From Candidatus Gracilibacteria bacterium CG17_big_fil_post_rev_8_21_14_2_50_48_13 (GTDB taxonomy: Bacteria > Patescibacteriota > Gracilibacteria > 1-14-2-50-48-13): a stretch of DNA of 64,000 nt. The DNA is taken from positions 124,001 through 188,000 of the forward strand of contig PFFG01000009.1 of NCBI GenBank assembly GCA_002783265.1, read 5' to 3'. Both the position numbers and the translations under genes were made by a program. The notes under the pieces are model-generated. The model was not told where the DNA came from and searched no databases. It worked only from the letters and a program-made list of their open reading frames with translations. Shown here piece after piece: positions 54,112-62,235 of this stretch (positions are counted from its first letter, which is position 1; each line of letters starts with the position of its first letter).

Positions 54112-56628
54112 TTAGGCGTCTTTTTTTTCCGCCGCAAGTTCCTTCCGCTTGATCATATGCTCGATTTTTAAAATAGCATGATCGTGCTCGAGAAGCTCGT
54201 AGTAGTACTTGAGATTTCGTAGTTTATCCATGGGAAGATCATCCAGAATCAACTCTTTTTTGTTGCCAAACTCTTCTTCCATTTTTGCAAGAATATGGCG
54301 CTCCAAGTGGGCATTGAGCATTTTGACGTAATAGCTTTCCACATGTCGCACCTTTTGCTTTACGGCTGCACCATGGGACTCCTGCCCTTCGAGCATCGCC
54401 TCAAGGAGCTGTTCTACGGCTTCGGTCTTCCCGAGCTTTGCAAGGGCCACAGCAGCCGCAGTGCGAATGTCAGAGTTGTCCGACTTCAAGTAATGCAGTA
54501 AACGCGGAATTTCTTGAATTGATTTCGTTTCACCCAACACAAAAATTCCTGCTAGCAGCTGCTCCGTGTCTTCTTCATCATCCAGAAGTGCGGTGAGGTG
54601 AATCATGAGTTTCAACCGGTACTTTTTGAACTGCCAGAGTGCAATAATGGTTTGTGCGCGAATCATGGAATCCGCATGGTCGAGATACTTTTCAATGTAG
54701 TACCCCGCATTAATATCGTGAAACATGCCGATGATATTGATGATATCTGCTTTGATACTGTCGTCCCCATCTTCCAGACGACTGAGTAAAAATGGCACGA
54801 CGTCGTCGTGATGAATGTTTGCAAATACCTGCACAATTTCACTGCGTAATTGTTTCGACTGTGTTCTGAGAAACAGGTCTGTAAGCGCTCCTACAACGCG
54901 ATATTTTGCAAAGGTTTGACTGAAAAAGTGCTTCCCCAGCTTTTTGTAGGCCGCAAGGGTCTGGCAGGCTTGTTGCTGCACCGCTTCGTCTGGATCATCC
55001 AAGGCTGCGATAATCTCAGGCAGTGCTGTTGTGTCGCGGAGTAAGGCAAGAGACTTCAAAATTTTGATCTTCGTGCGTGGTGACTCGTTTTTGTAGATAA
55101 GATTTTTTGTCAGAATCTCACTCGCATCCTGATGTCCGCGCTGGCTTAAAATTTCGATCGCCAAATGTTTTTCCGGATGATCGCCAATAAGGTCCAGATT
55201 CTTTTTCGCAAGAAGCGTATATTTGCCCTGCATCCATGAAAGGAGCACGAGCATTGTCACAAGTACTGCGCCCATGAGCAGAGAAAGGCTCGTGTTCAGA
55301 TATTCGCCTGGAATAAGCCACTGTATGAGGAGCAAGACACCGGTGCCGAAGAAAATACCCAAAGGGCGCATGACGCCTTCAAGAAATTCCCTAATCTGCT
55401 CACGAATCCGCTCACTGATTGCGTAATAGGAATTGTGGTACGCGTTGGTATGCACGACCAGAAACATTTCATACAACCCTTTTGCTGCAATAACTGTAAA
55501 AAATTGAAAATTCAGTAGCATGGTCAGGACTCCCGCGAGAGAAATACCAGGCATAATGCGCATGGCTCGCACAATCCCCAACCGTGCAACGAGCCGACTG
55601 GAAAGGAGTATCTGCATCAGAAACATGAGACTGGAAAAGACAATATGCAGTGTTCCAAGTCCGTGCGTGAGGAGATCTTCATGGGCATTACTCTCCCCGT
55701 GTCCGTCTGCTTTTTGCTCCTTCACGGCCGTCGTTTTTTCAACGTGATCATCTTCGGCATGGGTATCGATGCTGGTATGGCTCGTATCTATTGCGTGATT
55801 CGATTCTGCCACAGGACCATGCCCAAGGCTCTCATCCACGGCCTTTGTATACTGATAATTCAGAATGTTGACGAACATCCATTGGCAAAAGATGACAATC
55901 GCCAAAAATCGCACAAAGGGAATGGCGCGCAAGTGTTTGATTCCATGGGAAACACGATTTCCACGGCTACTTCCTGTTTCCTTCGCATCTGCGGAAGGAA
56001 TCAAGGTCATGAATCGATGTCGTTTGCGATAGAAAAACAGTAAAATCGGAATAATAATAAGCATAAAAAATGCCCAAAAATACGTAAAGTCTGTGACATG
56101 AATGTGCCCTGCCAGCAGAGCAAGAATCGATCCACCAATAATACCCCCAAGGGGCTCGGAGGTCTCGATGATGGGGTTTGCTCGTTCGTTTTCATTCGGT
56201 GTGAAGAGTTCTTCAATGAAAGCGAGAAGCATGATATGCAGCTGACTCACAAAGACGGACAAAATGACCAAAGTCACCGCCAAAAATATGGTCATGTTTT
56301 CAGCAAACACCGTGGCATCCAATACCAGGAGAACCAACGCTGTAATGATGGAAACAATGATCAGCTTTCGATTCTCAAAGGCATAGATAATTTGCGAGTA
56401 TATGAAGCTGCCTGCAACAATAAGCAGAGCATTGACCATATACATCCATGGGAGCATGGTAATGCCAAATTCTTTGACAATAATGGCTGTGAGCATCGTC
56501 CAGCCAATGACAAAGCCCGTCTGAAAACACAGCCGGATACTCCAGGCCTCGAGAATTCGACCAACTTCGTGTGGAGCAATGTTGAGAATTTTAAACAGCA
56601 GGTTTTTGAACGATGCAGGTGAATGCAC
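54112..56628 (-). CDS. MFS/nucleotide-carrier-like transporter fused to HEAT repeats
   Basis: 838 residues. About 12 membrane helices (residues 30-475) resemble the MFS/NTT-like carriers. Between helices near 262 and 325 sits an extramembrane loop with nine His in ~60 residues plus acidic residues, like a metal-binding loop. Residues ~485-790 are HEAT repeats (units such as DTTALPEIIAALDDPDEAVQ and SDIRTAAAVALAKLGK). The tail is charged. ATP/ADP or NTP carriers with this MFS-HEAT layout occur in host-dependent bacteria, but the substrate here is not proven. Start is GTG after promoter TTGAAA-17-TACAAT. Confidence 0.82.
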   Translation of the reverse strand: MHSPASFKNLLFKILNIAPHEVGRILEAWSIRLCFQTGFVIGWTMLTAIIVKEFGITMLPWMYMVNALLIVAGSFIYSQIIYAFENRKLIIVSIITALVLLVLDATVFAENMTIFLAVTLVILSVFVSQLHIMLLAFIEELFTPNENERANPIIETSEPLGGIIGGSILALLAGHIHVTDFTYFWAFFMLIIIPILLFFYRKRHRFMTLIPSADAKETGSSRGNRVSHGIKHLRAIPFVRFLAIVIFCQWMFVNILNYQYTKAVDESLGHGPVAESNHAIDTSHTSIDTHAEDDHVEKTTAVKEQKADGHGESNAHEDLLTHGLGTLHIVFSSLMFLMQILLSSRLVARLGIVRAMRIMPGISLAGVLTMLLNFQFFTVIAAKGLYEMFLVVHTNAYHNSYYAISERIREQIREFLEGVMRPLGIFFGTGVLLLIQWLIPGEYLNTSLSLLMGAVLVTMLVLLSWMQGKYTLLAKKNLDLIGDHPEKHLAIEILSQRGHQDASEILTKNLIYKNESPRTKIKILKSLALLRDTTALPEIIAALDDPDEAVQQQACQTLAAYKKLGKHFFSQTFAKYRVVGALTDLFLRTQSKQLRSEIVQVFANIHHDDVVPFLLSRLEDGDDSIKADIINIIGMFHDINAGYYIEKYLDHADSMIRAQTIIALWQFKKYRLKLMIHLTALLDDEEDTEQLLAGIFVLGETKSIQEIPRLLHYLKSDNSDIRTAAAVALAKLGKTEAVEQLLEAMLEGQESHGAAVKQKVRHVESYYVKMLNAHLERHILAKMEEEFGNKKELILDDLPMDKLRNLKYYYELLEHDHAILKIEHMIKRKELAAEKKDA

Positions 56629-56652
56629 GGGGTGTGGGTGAAAAATCAGAGT

Positions 56653-56681
56653 ATTGTATCATAGAAAGGCACTGTTTTCAA
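56653..56681 (-). promoter_or_regulatory. Promoter of the HEAT-fused transporter
   Basis: Minus strand TTGAAA (56676-56681, inside the radC-like gene end), 17 bases, TACAAT (56653-56658), 24 bases to GTG. Confidence 0.7.
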
Positions 56682-57040
56682 CCGCTTTCCACGATCTTCC
56701 ACCTGTCGCGTGTCAAAATTATATGACCCAAAAGTGGAATACGAAGAGACCTCGCTGCCTGTTCCAAGGTTTTTGTTGCTACTCTGTCTGCATCCGAAGG
56801 GGAAGCATTTCCGGAAGGATGCGTGTGGGCCAGCACCAGAGCATGTGCGCCAAGGCGCACGGCAAGGCGAAATATGTCGCGCGGGTGGATGTGGCAGGTA
56901 TCCTCGCTACCTTTTGCAAGAATACAGGTGGCGATACCATCGTTGTTGCTGTCTATATATTGCACAATGACATATTCACAAGAATCGAAACAAAGTGCGC
57001 GCGTGTGTTGCCAGAGGTTATGAAAGAGGTGATGCATCAT
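56678..57040 (-). CDS. Short RadC family protein (JAB/MPN domain only)
   Basis: About 120 residues from ATG 57040. The JAMM metalloprotease-fold motif is complete: a Glu-less N-terminal part, then LVLAHTHPSGNASPSDAD (near residue 70). Normal RadC is ~220 residues with an N-terminal helix-hairpin-helix domain, absent here. Function in DNA repair is doubtful for the family; the catalytic zinc ligands (His-x-His, Asp) are kept. Start choice rests on TAAGCT 24 bases upstream (a longer GTG start at 57061 is possible). Ends in TGA, rare here. Confidence 0.85.
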   Translation of the reverse strand: MMHHLFHNLWQHTRALCFDSCEYVIVQYIDSNNDGIATCILAKGSEDTCHIHPRDIFRLAVRLGAHALVLAHTHPSGNASPSDADRVATKTLEQAARSLRIPLLGHIILTRDRWKIVESG

Positions 57041-57073
57041 GAACGTTTTATGGGGTGCCACCTAGCTTAGAAT

Positions 57074-57100
57074 AGGACAGTTTTTTGTCTACTCTGTCCT
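57074..57100. repeat. Inverted repeat AGGACAG-N13-CTGTCCT
   Basis: A perfect 7-bp inverted repeat (57074-57080 and 57094-57100) in the divergent spacer between the radC-like gene and the 533-aa gene; an operator candidate. Confidence 0.5.
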
Positions 57101-57127
57101 GTTGTCGCGTGTGGACAACTGACTTTT

Positions 57128-57155
57128 TTGACAATCGAAGAGGTTGTGTCATAAT
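57128..57155 (+). promoter_or_regulatory. Promoter of the 533-aa gene
   Basis: TTGACA (57128-57133), 16 bases, CATAAT (57150-57155), 26 bases to the ATG. Confidence 0.65.
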
Positions 57156-57181
57156 CCAGTAAATACTTTCCGCCACCCTCT

Positions 57182-58783
57182 ATGATTAGCGCACCGGAGC
57201 AACAAAACCTGTCAGAGGCAGCAGAACAATCGCGCTATGCCGTGTCGATGACCATAGACAACTGGACATCTGCTGGTACTTTGCGTGCAAGGGTTCGTAG
57301 CCCCTTTTCTGAAATCTCCCAGAAGGTTGAGAGTGTTGAAGAATTGCGCGAGAGTCTCAAGCGCATGTTTGAACAACCTGCAGGGCATGCGACGCTTCAT
57401 GCTCGGCTTTTTCCTGATCATATTGAGCTTGAATTCGTTGCAAAGGTTCGATCGGTGTATATGGAAAATATGCCTGGTGCAGCGGCGGAATATGAACAAC
57501 CTCTTGTCCTTTCCCTGCCGCGCGATCGCGCGCTTTATCGCCAAGTTACAGGGTGGTTTTTAGGTACAGAGCAGGAGAAAGGGTTTTTTGCCTCAGTTCC
57601 TCGTGACACCCTCGATAGACTCGAACATCGTTGGGATGCAGCAGATGTGGCAGCAGCGCATGCGGGCGCAGAAGAAGGAAAACATTTTCGCAGCAGGGCA
57701 AATAATACGGTTGTGGGAGCGTCGATTGTTACACCACTTGTACGACATTGGAATGATCTCTTTCATCGTGCAGATGTGCGGGCCGAGAGAAAAGAAACGC
57801 TGGTGTCCACAGGGCCTCTGTATCAGTCGATGAAAGACCGGATTGGATCGTTACTGCAGCTTTCAAGAGAGACGTCGAGACGTATGTTTGGTGAGGATGC
57901 AACAAGGAAGACGCCAGAAACACCCGCGACGAAACCGCAGATAACCACAAAAGCACAGGAAGAAGATGCAGGTAAACCCATCATTCAGATGCATCTCGTA
58001 GAAGAAACACCACTGCAGCCTGCCGCAGAAACACCTCATGAGGAGGAAAAACATGTGCCCCTTGTTCATGAAAAGAAAACAACGGTCCTCAGTAACCCTG
58101 CGTGGTTTTCGGAAATTGAGGACGTCTTTTCCACCATTCAAGCAGGTGAAGAGAGCACTGTTGAAGGTACGGCAGCAAAACTCACCTCTATATCATCCCG
58201 CAATTGGTTTCGCTATGGAGCCAGGCTGGCAGAATCTATCTTTCGCGCAAAGGTTCTCTCGAAGGAATTCTGGCGTCATGAACAATCCATTTTTCTTGAA
58301 CGCCTCGAGCGCGCAGGAAAGGTGTCAAAATCGATAAAAAAAGCGGCTCTCACGCATTTGTGGGCACCTCTGTGTCGAATGCTCCGCTCTGTACGGGAAG
58401 CGCTTCCTACGCAAAAGAAACTCCATTCTTTCTTTGTGCACGTTCTACGGGTATTAACACCGAAGCCGAAACGCATCGAGCCGCTGCACGATGACGAGGA
58501 AACTGCATCAAAACGTTTTACACGGTCCGCCCTCCAGGTACGTGGTGAAGATCCTGAGCGCCCAACGCGATTTATGATGATCGACGGTGTTTTGCACTAT
58601 ACGGATCCAAAGGAACAGGAAGAACACCTGCGCCTGCTCAAAGCGCGAGATAGGCAGGAGAACAACATATCGGGACAGCAAAGGCCAGTTGCTCGGCCTC
58701 GTAGGCGCACGCCCGATCCAAAACCTACTCTTTGGGAGCGTGCTCGTGGCTTTCTGGATCGGATGAATCCTTTTTCTCGGTAG
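57182..58783 (+). CDS. Hypothetical soluble protein, 533 aa
   Basis: No family recognised. An N-terminal folded domain (about 20-150) is followed by a charged helical stretch, a disordered Thr/Pro/Glu-rich linker (about 245-305, ATRKTPETPATKP), a helical, Arg/Lys-rich domain (about 310-450) and a basic tail (RPVARPRRRTPDPKP). No signal or membrane segments, so cytoplasmic. The basic end suggests contact with nucleic acid or membrane. Its end overlaps the convergent zinc-ribbon gene by 59 bases. Confidence 0.75.
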   Translation: MISAPEQQNLSEAAEQSRYAVSMTIDNWTSAGTLRARVRSPFSEISQKVESVEELRESLKRMFEQPAGHATLHARLFPDHIELEFVAKVRSVYMENMPGAAAEYEQPLVLSLPRDRALYRQVTGWFLGTEQEKGFFASVPRDTLDRLEHRWDAADVAAAHAGAEEGKHFRSRANNTVVGASIVTPLVRHWNDLFHRADVRAERKETLVSTGPLYQSMKDRIGSLLQLSRETSRRMFGEDATRKTPETPATKPQITTKAQEEDAGKPIIQMHLVEETPLQPAAETPHEEEKHVPLVHEKKTTVLSNPAWFSEIEDVFSTIQAGEESTVEGTAAKLTSISSRNWFRYGARLAESIFRAKVLSKEFWRHEQSIFLERLERAGKVSKSIKKAALTHLWAPLCRMLRSVREALPTQKKLHSFFVHVLRVLTPKPKRIEPLHDDEETASKRFTRSALQVRGEDPERPTRFMMIDGVLHYTDPKEQEEHLRLLKARDRQENNISGQQRPVARPRRRTPDPKPTLWERARGFLDRMNPFSR

Positions 58784-58979
58784 AGGGAGTTTTTCCTTCT
58801 GATGTATGCGTGCAAGGCGCAAACGGTGTCTGTCCGTTTTTTGTGCGAACAACCTGGACACTGCCCTCCGAACTTTGGCAGGCAGGACAAGTCATATCAA
58901 CTCCTTCCCGGTTACAGGCGACCACGAGGCGAAAAAAATCGTGCTCACATGCTCCGCAGTGAATTTTAAGCAGTGCCAT
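58725..58979 (-). CDS. Small zinc ribbon protein
   Basis: 84 residues from MALLKIHCGACEHDFF. CGAC and CPAC pairs (residues ~8-11 and 32-35) make a zinc ribbon; the C-terminal half is Ser/Thr/Glu-rich and disordered. It starts inside the last 14 bases of the ferredoxin gene, so the two are coupled. Role unknown; it could be a redox or nucleic-acid partner. Confidence 0.7.
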   Translation of the reverse strand: MALLKIHCGACEHDFFRLVVACNREGVDMTCPACQSSEGSVQVVRTKNGQTPFAPCTHTSEGKTPSTEKKDSSDPESHEHAPKE

Positions 58980-59184
58980 GGGTCTGTTCAGATATTTGGG
59001 AAATAGCGCCAACGGGACAGTCCTCTATAGTTTCCTTGAGCAGGGTTTCTGTATCAGGCTGTGTCTCACTTTCCTTCGATACGATGAGGCCGTCTTCACC
59101 CGGTACGAGACTATAGGAATTCGGGCAAATCGCGACGCAGACGCCGCAGCCAATACAGATTTTTGGATCAACTCGTGTCGGCAT
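58966..59184 (-). CDS. Single-cluster [4Fe-4S] ferredoxin
   Basis: 72 residues from MPTRVDPKICIGCGVCVAIC. The CxxCxxCxxxC group and the distal Cys of DCPVGAI supply the cluster ligands, as in monocluster ferredoxins with a degenerate second half. A soluble electron carrier; a possible partner is the FNR-like reductase at 25530. The terminator of the preceding gene ends 7 bases before the ATG. Confidence 0.92.
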   Translation of the reverse strand: MPTRVDPKICIGCGVCVAICPNSYSLVPGEDGLIVSKESETQPDTETLLKETIEDCPVGAISQISEQTHGTA

Positions 59185-59190
59185 ATGCAA

Positions 59191-59229
59191 AAAAAAGATG
59201 CCCCTACATTGCGGTGAGGAGCATCTTTT
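59191..59229 (-). terminator. Terminator between the coiled-coil surface protein and ferredoxin
   Basis: Minus strand stem GATGCTCC / GGGGCATC followed by eight T. It ends the upstream transcript immediately before the ferredoxin start, so read-through or a promoter inside the hairpin must supply ferredoxin mRNA. Confidence 0.75.
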
Positions 59230-59242
59230 GTCAAGCAGCGAC

Positions 59243-60550
59243 TTATCGCTTAATTTTTCCGACGCCATCAATGTAGTAGGAGATCTGGTCTCCATTTTGA
59301 AAACCAGTAGAGATAAGTTGATACGGTATATCCATCACCCGTTGTTCTTCCGGCAGTTCTGAAAATAGATCTATATTTCCCGTGTTCACACTGATTCCGT
59401 AGGCAAATTGATTATTTCCTACGCTATACCCTTCAAAGGGGAAGGTGAATATATAGCTTCCATCCGCTTGTTTTTGGCCATCGACACGCCATGCGCTTCC
59501 ATCTTTGGAGACATACAGATAGGGTGATCCAATGTTTTCGTGTTGAAAACGTATGGTCAAATCATGTAGTCCACTATCAGCATATACAGTCATATAACCG
59601 AGGTATGTACGATCGGGCGATGCAAGGTAGCGATCAGCTTCATTGACAACGGTCTGTTGTACACCATTGACAACAGCACTGGTCTTTTGCACGGAGTTTT
59701 GTAAACCTTGGAGTTCCTGGGCGACATTTGCATTTTCTACCCGGCTTGCATAAAGGGCTTCAGAAAGGTTCCCCGTTGCAATTTGGGTGTTACGAACAGC
59801 AGATTGCGTCTCTTCAAGCGCACTGGAGAGCATGGCATTTGACTCCGTCACGCTACCAAGGCCTGATTGTACGTCAGCAAGCATTGCATTTTGTTTGCTG
59901 ATTTCTTCCATCGTTTGGTTTAATGCCGCATTGGTATTGGAAATCTGCGATTTTACCGCACGCACTTCTGCAGTTGCACTCTGGGCGAGGGAGGCCACCT
60001 TGGTTAGATTCGAAGAAATGCTGGAGAGTTGTCCTGTTGTACTTTGAATGGAGTTGTGCACTGTATCAATTTCTTTCTTGAGTGCCGTAGAGGATTCACG
60101 CTGCGCAGTTTTCAGTGCCTCCACCTCAGCTTCGAGTTCCGAGAGACGGTCAGGGACGATGGCCGGCGCTGTTGCAGGCGCATAGCTATTCAATGCACCT
60201 GCCGCAGTTGGACTTTGTCCTTGTGTGCCACATGCCGTTAGTCCAAGGAGCAGCGATAAACTCACTAACGCCTTACTAGAACGTTTAGTCAGCAGATCCT
60301 TTGCGCCAAGTTTTTCAAGAATATCCGGAAGGATATGAACGACGTCACCTAAACCTTGGAGTATTTCCTCAGCGGATTTATTGGTTCCAACGGTATTTTG
60401 AAGAATGGTTCGAGCTTCTGGGCTTGATTCCAGCCTCTCTGCGAGGTGAATATCCTCATCAGAAACATCAAGGTTCTTGGGCAAAAGAGATTTCAGTGCC
60501 TTGTACAGAGGGCTGTTTTCTGGATTCAGAAAGGTGTGCAAAGTTGACAT
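59243..60550 (-). CDS. Membrane-anchored coiled-coil surface protein with an internal lipobox
   Basis: 435 residues from MSTLHTFLNPE. Residues ~1-90 form a soluble acidic domain. A basic residue pair and a hydrophobic stretch (KRSSKALVSLSLLLGLTACG, about 85-105) look like a lipoprotein signal with the LTAC lipobox, but placed ~90 residues in. Then a long coiled coil of heptads rich in Ser, Thr, Asn and Gln (~125-310) and a C-terminal beta-rich domain (~315-435). I infer a surface protein held by a membrane helix or lipid. Function unknown. Confidence 0.72.
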   Translation of the reverse strand: MSTLHTFLNPENSPLYKALKSLLPKNLDVSDEDIHLAERLESSPEARTILQNTVGTNKSAEEILQGLGDVVHILPDILEKLGAKDLLTKRSSKALVSLSLLLGLTACGTQGQSPTAAGALNSYAPATAPAIVPDRLSELEAEVEALKTAQRESSTALKKEIDTVHNSIQSTTGQLSSISSNLTKVASLAQSATAEVRAVKSQISNTNAALNQTMEEISKQNAMLADVQSGLGSVTESNAMLSSALEETQSAVRNTQIATGNLSEALYASRVENANVAQELQGLQNSVQKTSAVVNGVQQTVVNEADRYLASPDRTYLGYMTVYADSGLHDLTIRFQHENIGSPYLYVSKDGSAWRVDGQKQADGSYIFTFPFEGYSVGNNQFAYGISVNTGNIDLFSELPEEQRVMDIPYQLISTGFQNGDQISYYIDGVGKIKR

Positions 60551-60641
60551 ACGTAGAAAATAAGAATGTATCACATGATTCTATCATTCGCGTATTGTTT
60601 TTTGCAATAAAATAATTATTTGTAAACAGATATCTTTCTCC

Positions 60642-60761
60642 TTATCCAGCGCTAAAGGCTACGTGCAAGAGTAGACCACAGATAAGACCAATACAAAGAA
60701 CATCCAAGACAAAAAGGAGTTCATAAAGACGGTATTTTTGATCGGGCCGGAGAACTATCAT
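60642..60761 (-). CDS. 39-aa single-pass membrane peptide
   Basis: ATG 60761 to TAA 60642. A charged start (MIVLRPDQKYRLYE) leads into one membrane helix (LLFVLDVLCIGLICGLLLHVAF). Promoter TTGTAC-18-TATACT (60785-60814) ends 23 bases before the ATG, the spacing seen for the other genes. Too short for family assignment. Confidence 0.5.
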   Translation of the reverse strand: MIVLRPDQKYRLYELLFVLDVLCIGLICGLLLHVAFSAG

Positions 60762-60830
60762 AGGCCATAATTAGGGTATAGGAGAGTATACCAGAGTTGG
60801 AAGGAATTGTACAAGGCGCCGATTACGCAA

Positions 60831-60894
60831 CGACAAAGAACGTCTGCTCTAGACGCTGCAATACTTCGATTCTATATGGTGCCCAAGAGAGGAC
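60831..60894. repeat. Direct repeat copy A with a tRNA-Leu 3' fragment
   Basis: 64 bases matching 61071-61134 at 62 positions, exactly 240 bases away. Its last 18 bases (60877-60894) repeat the CCA end, acceptor and part of the T-arm of tRNA-Leu. Confidence 0.9.
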
Positions 60895-61070
60895 GTCGGT
60901 CACCTCACGGTGGCTTCGCTTCGTCGCTGAGCGCTCCTTGCTTAGCTCACCTCCGGCGACCCCGGTTTGATGTCTTTTGATTTGCGTTGTCGACCTCGAA
61001 TAACACTCTCTGTTCGCTTCCGCGAACCTTGCCTTCGATGTATTCGCGCCCTCTCTTGTACGTTTGCTTA

Positions 61071-61134
61071 CGACAAAGAACGTCTGCACTAGACGCTGCG
61101 ATACTTCGATTCTATATGGTGCCCAAGAGAGGAC
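61071..61134. repeat. Direct repeat copy B, overlapping the tRNA-Leu 3' end
   Basis: Partner of the repeat at 60831. The 176 bases between the copies (60895-61070) hold short inverted repeats (GAGC...GCTC) and an inverted CAAGAGAGG copy, but no gene. Confidence 0.9.
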
Positions 61135-61200
61135 TCGAACCTCCACGCCATAGGCACCGGTTCCTAAGACCGGCGTGTCTACCAATTTCACCACCTGGGC
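61117..61200 (-). tRNA. tRNA-Leu (anticodon TAG)
   Basis: 84 bases with encoded CCA and a long variable arm (GTGCCTATGGCGTG region), as expected for a class II tRNA. Acceptor GCCCAGG pairs with CTTGGGC (one G-T). Anticodon loop CTTAGGA gives TAG, reading CUA and CUG-type codons. Confidence 0.96.
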
Positions 61201-61253
61201 ATTTAAGCGCCCCCTAACCAGCATCGATCAGGGGACGCATACGTTTTATCACA

Positions 61254-62213
61254 CTATTTTTTCTTAATCAACTGTGCTTTAAAGGTCACCAAAAGTGGTG
61301 CTGCAATGAATATGGAAGAGTAGGTTCCAACGATCACACCAACGAGAAGAGCGAGAACAAACATTTGAATACTTTCCGCACCAAGGAAGAGCAAACATGC
61401 AAGCGTAATGATTACCGTCATGGACGTATTGATACTTCGCGCCATGGTCTGCCAGACACTTTCCTCGGCAATTTTGTCGAGATGAGCGCGCTTATCTAAC
61501 TGCAGATTCTCACGAATACGGTCATATACCACGATGGTGTCGTTGACGGAATATCCAAGGACCGTGAGCATTGCTGTAATGAAGAAAGGTCCAATTTCCA
61601 CATGGAAGAAATACCCAAGAACAACAAACACACCAAGCATAATCAGCAAATCGTGCATCAATGCAATAATGGCGTTCATACCAAATACCAGTGGGTTCAG
61701 ACCCTTTGGCAGGTCGCGGAATCCCCATGCAACGTAGATAATAATGGCAATAGAGGCAATAATCGTTGCCCAGATCGCCTGCGTTTTCATAGTGTTTCCC
61801 ACGGAAGGACTAATGGATGAGGTAGACATCTCCATAGCCTGATATGTTGTCTCCATTGCCCCACGCAGCTTCACATTAAAATCCGCATAAGCCTCATTTT
61901 TCTTGCTGTCTGCAATGCGATAGCGAAGAGTAATGCCCTTTTCTCCTGAAGGAAGGACGACAGGTGTACCAATGTCAATTTTGGTTTCATCGGAACCTTG
62001 AGCGTCGTTGAATTTCTTTGCTTCAGCAATGACGAGGTCGCGAACCGCCGACACATCAGGACGCGATGCAAAATCGTAACTATTTTCTGTTCCTCCCGTA
62101 AATTGCAGGCTCAGATTGAGACCAAGCGCAAAGACACTGGCGAGAGAAGCAAGGGTGAGCACGAGGGAAATCGTGTACCAAATACGTCTGTTGGGAATAA
62201 TTGGAAAGCGCAT
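61254..62213 (-). CDS. secF: Protein translocase subunit SecF
   Basis: 319 residues with six membrane helices and an outer domain after helix 1 (LQFTGGTENSYDF). The RND signature GYSVNDTIVVYDRIREN (near residue 220) and ARSINTSMTVIITL are clear. SecDF uses the proton gradient to finish protein export. secD is normally adjacent, but here gyrB lies upstream and tRNA-Leu downstream. ATG 62213 is 22 bases after the gyrB stop; the longer open frame from 62351 overlaps gyrB. Confidence 0.95.
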   Translation of the reverse strand: MRFPIIPNRRIWYTISLVLTLASLASVFALGLNLSLQFTGGTENSYDFASRPDVSAVRDLVIAEAKKFNDAQGSDETKIDIGTPVVLPSGEKGITLRYRIADSKKNEAYADFNVKLRGAMETTYQAMEMSTSSISPSVGNTMKTQAIWATIIASIAIIIYVAWGFRDLPKGLNPLVFGMNAIIALMHDLLIMLGVFVVLGYFFHVEIGPFFITAMLTVLGYSVNDTIVVYDRIRENLQLDKRAHLDKIAEESVWQTMARSINTSMTVIITLACLLFLGAESIQMFVLALLVGVIVGTYSSIFIAAPLLVTFKAQLIKKK

Positions 62214-62235
62214 ACTCCGTATCGTAAGAAAAAAA

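Noticed and set aside
60823-61224. 133-codon minus-strand ORF with a repeated SWAPYRIEV segment
   Set aside because: It is the tRNA-Leu gene and its duplicated 3' end read in frame; the repeat is explained by the DNA duplication.
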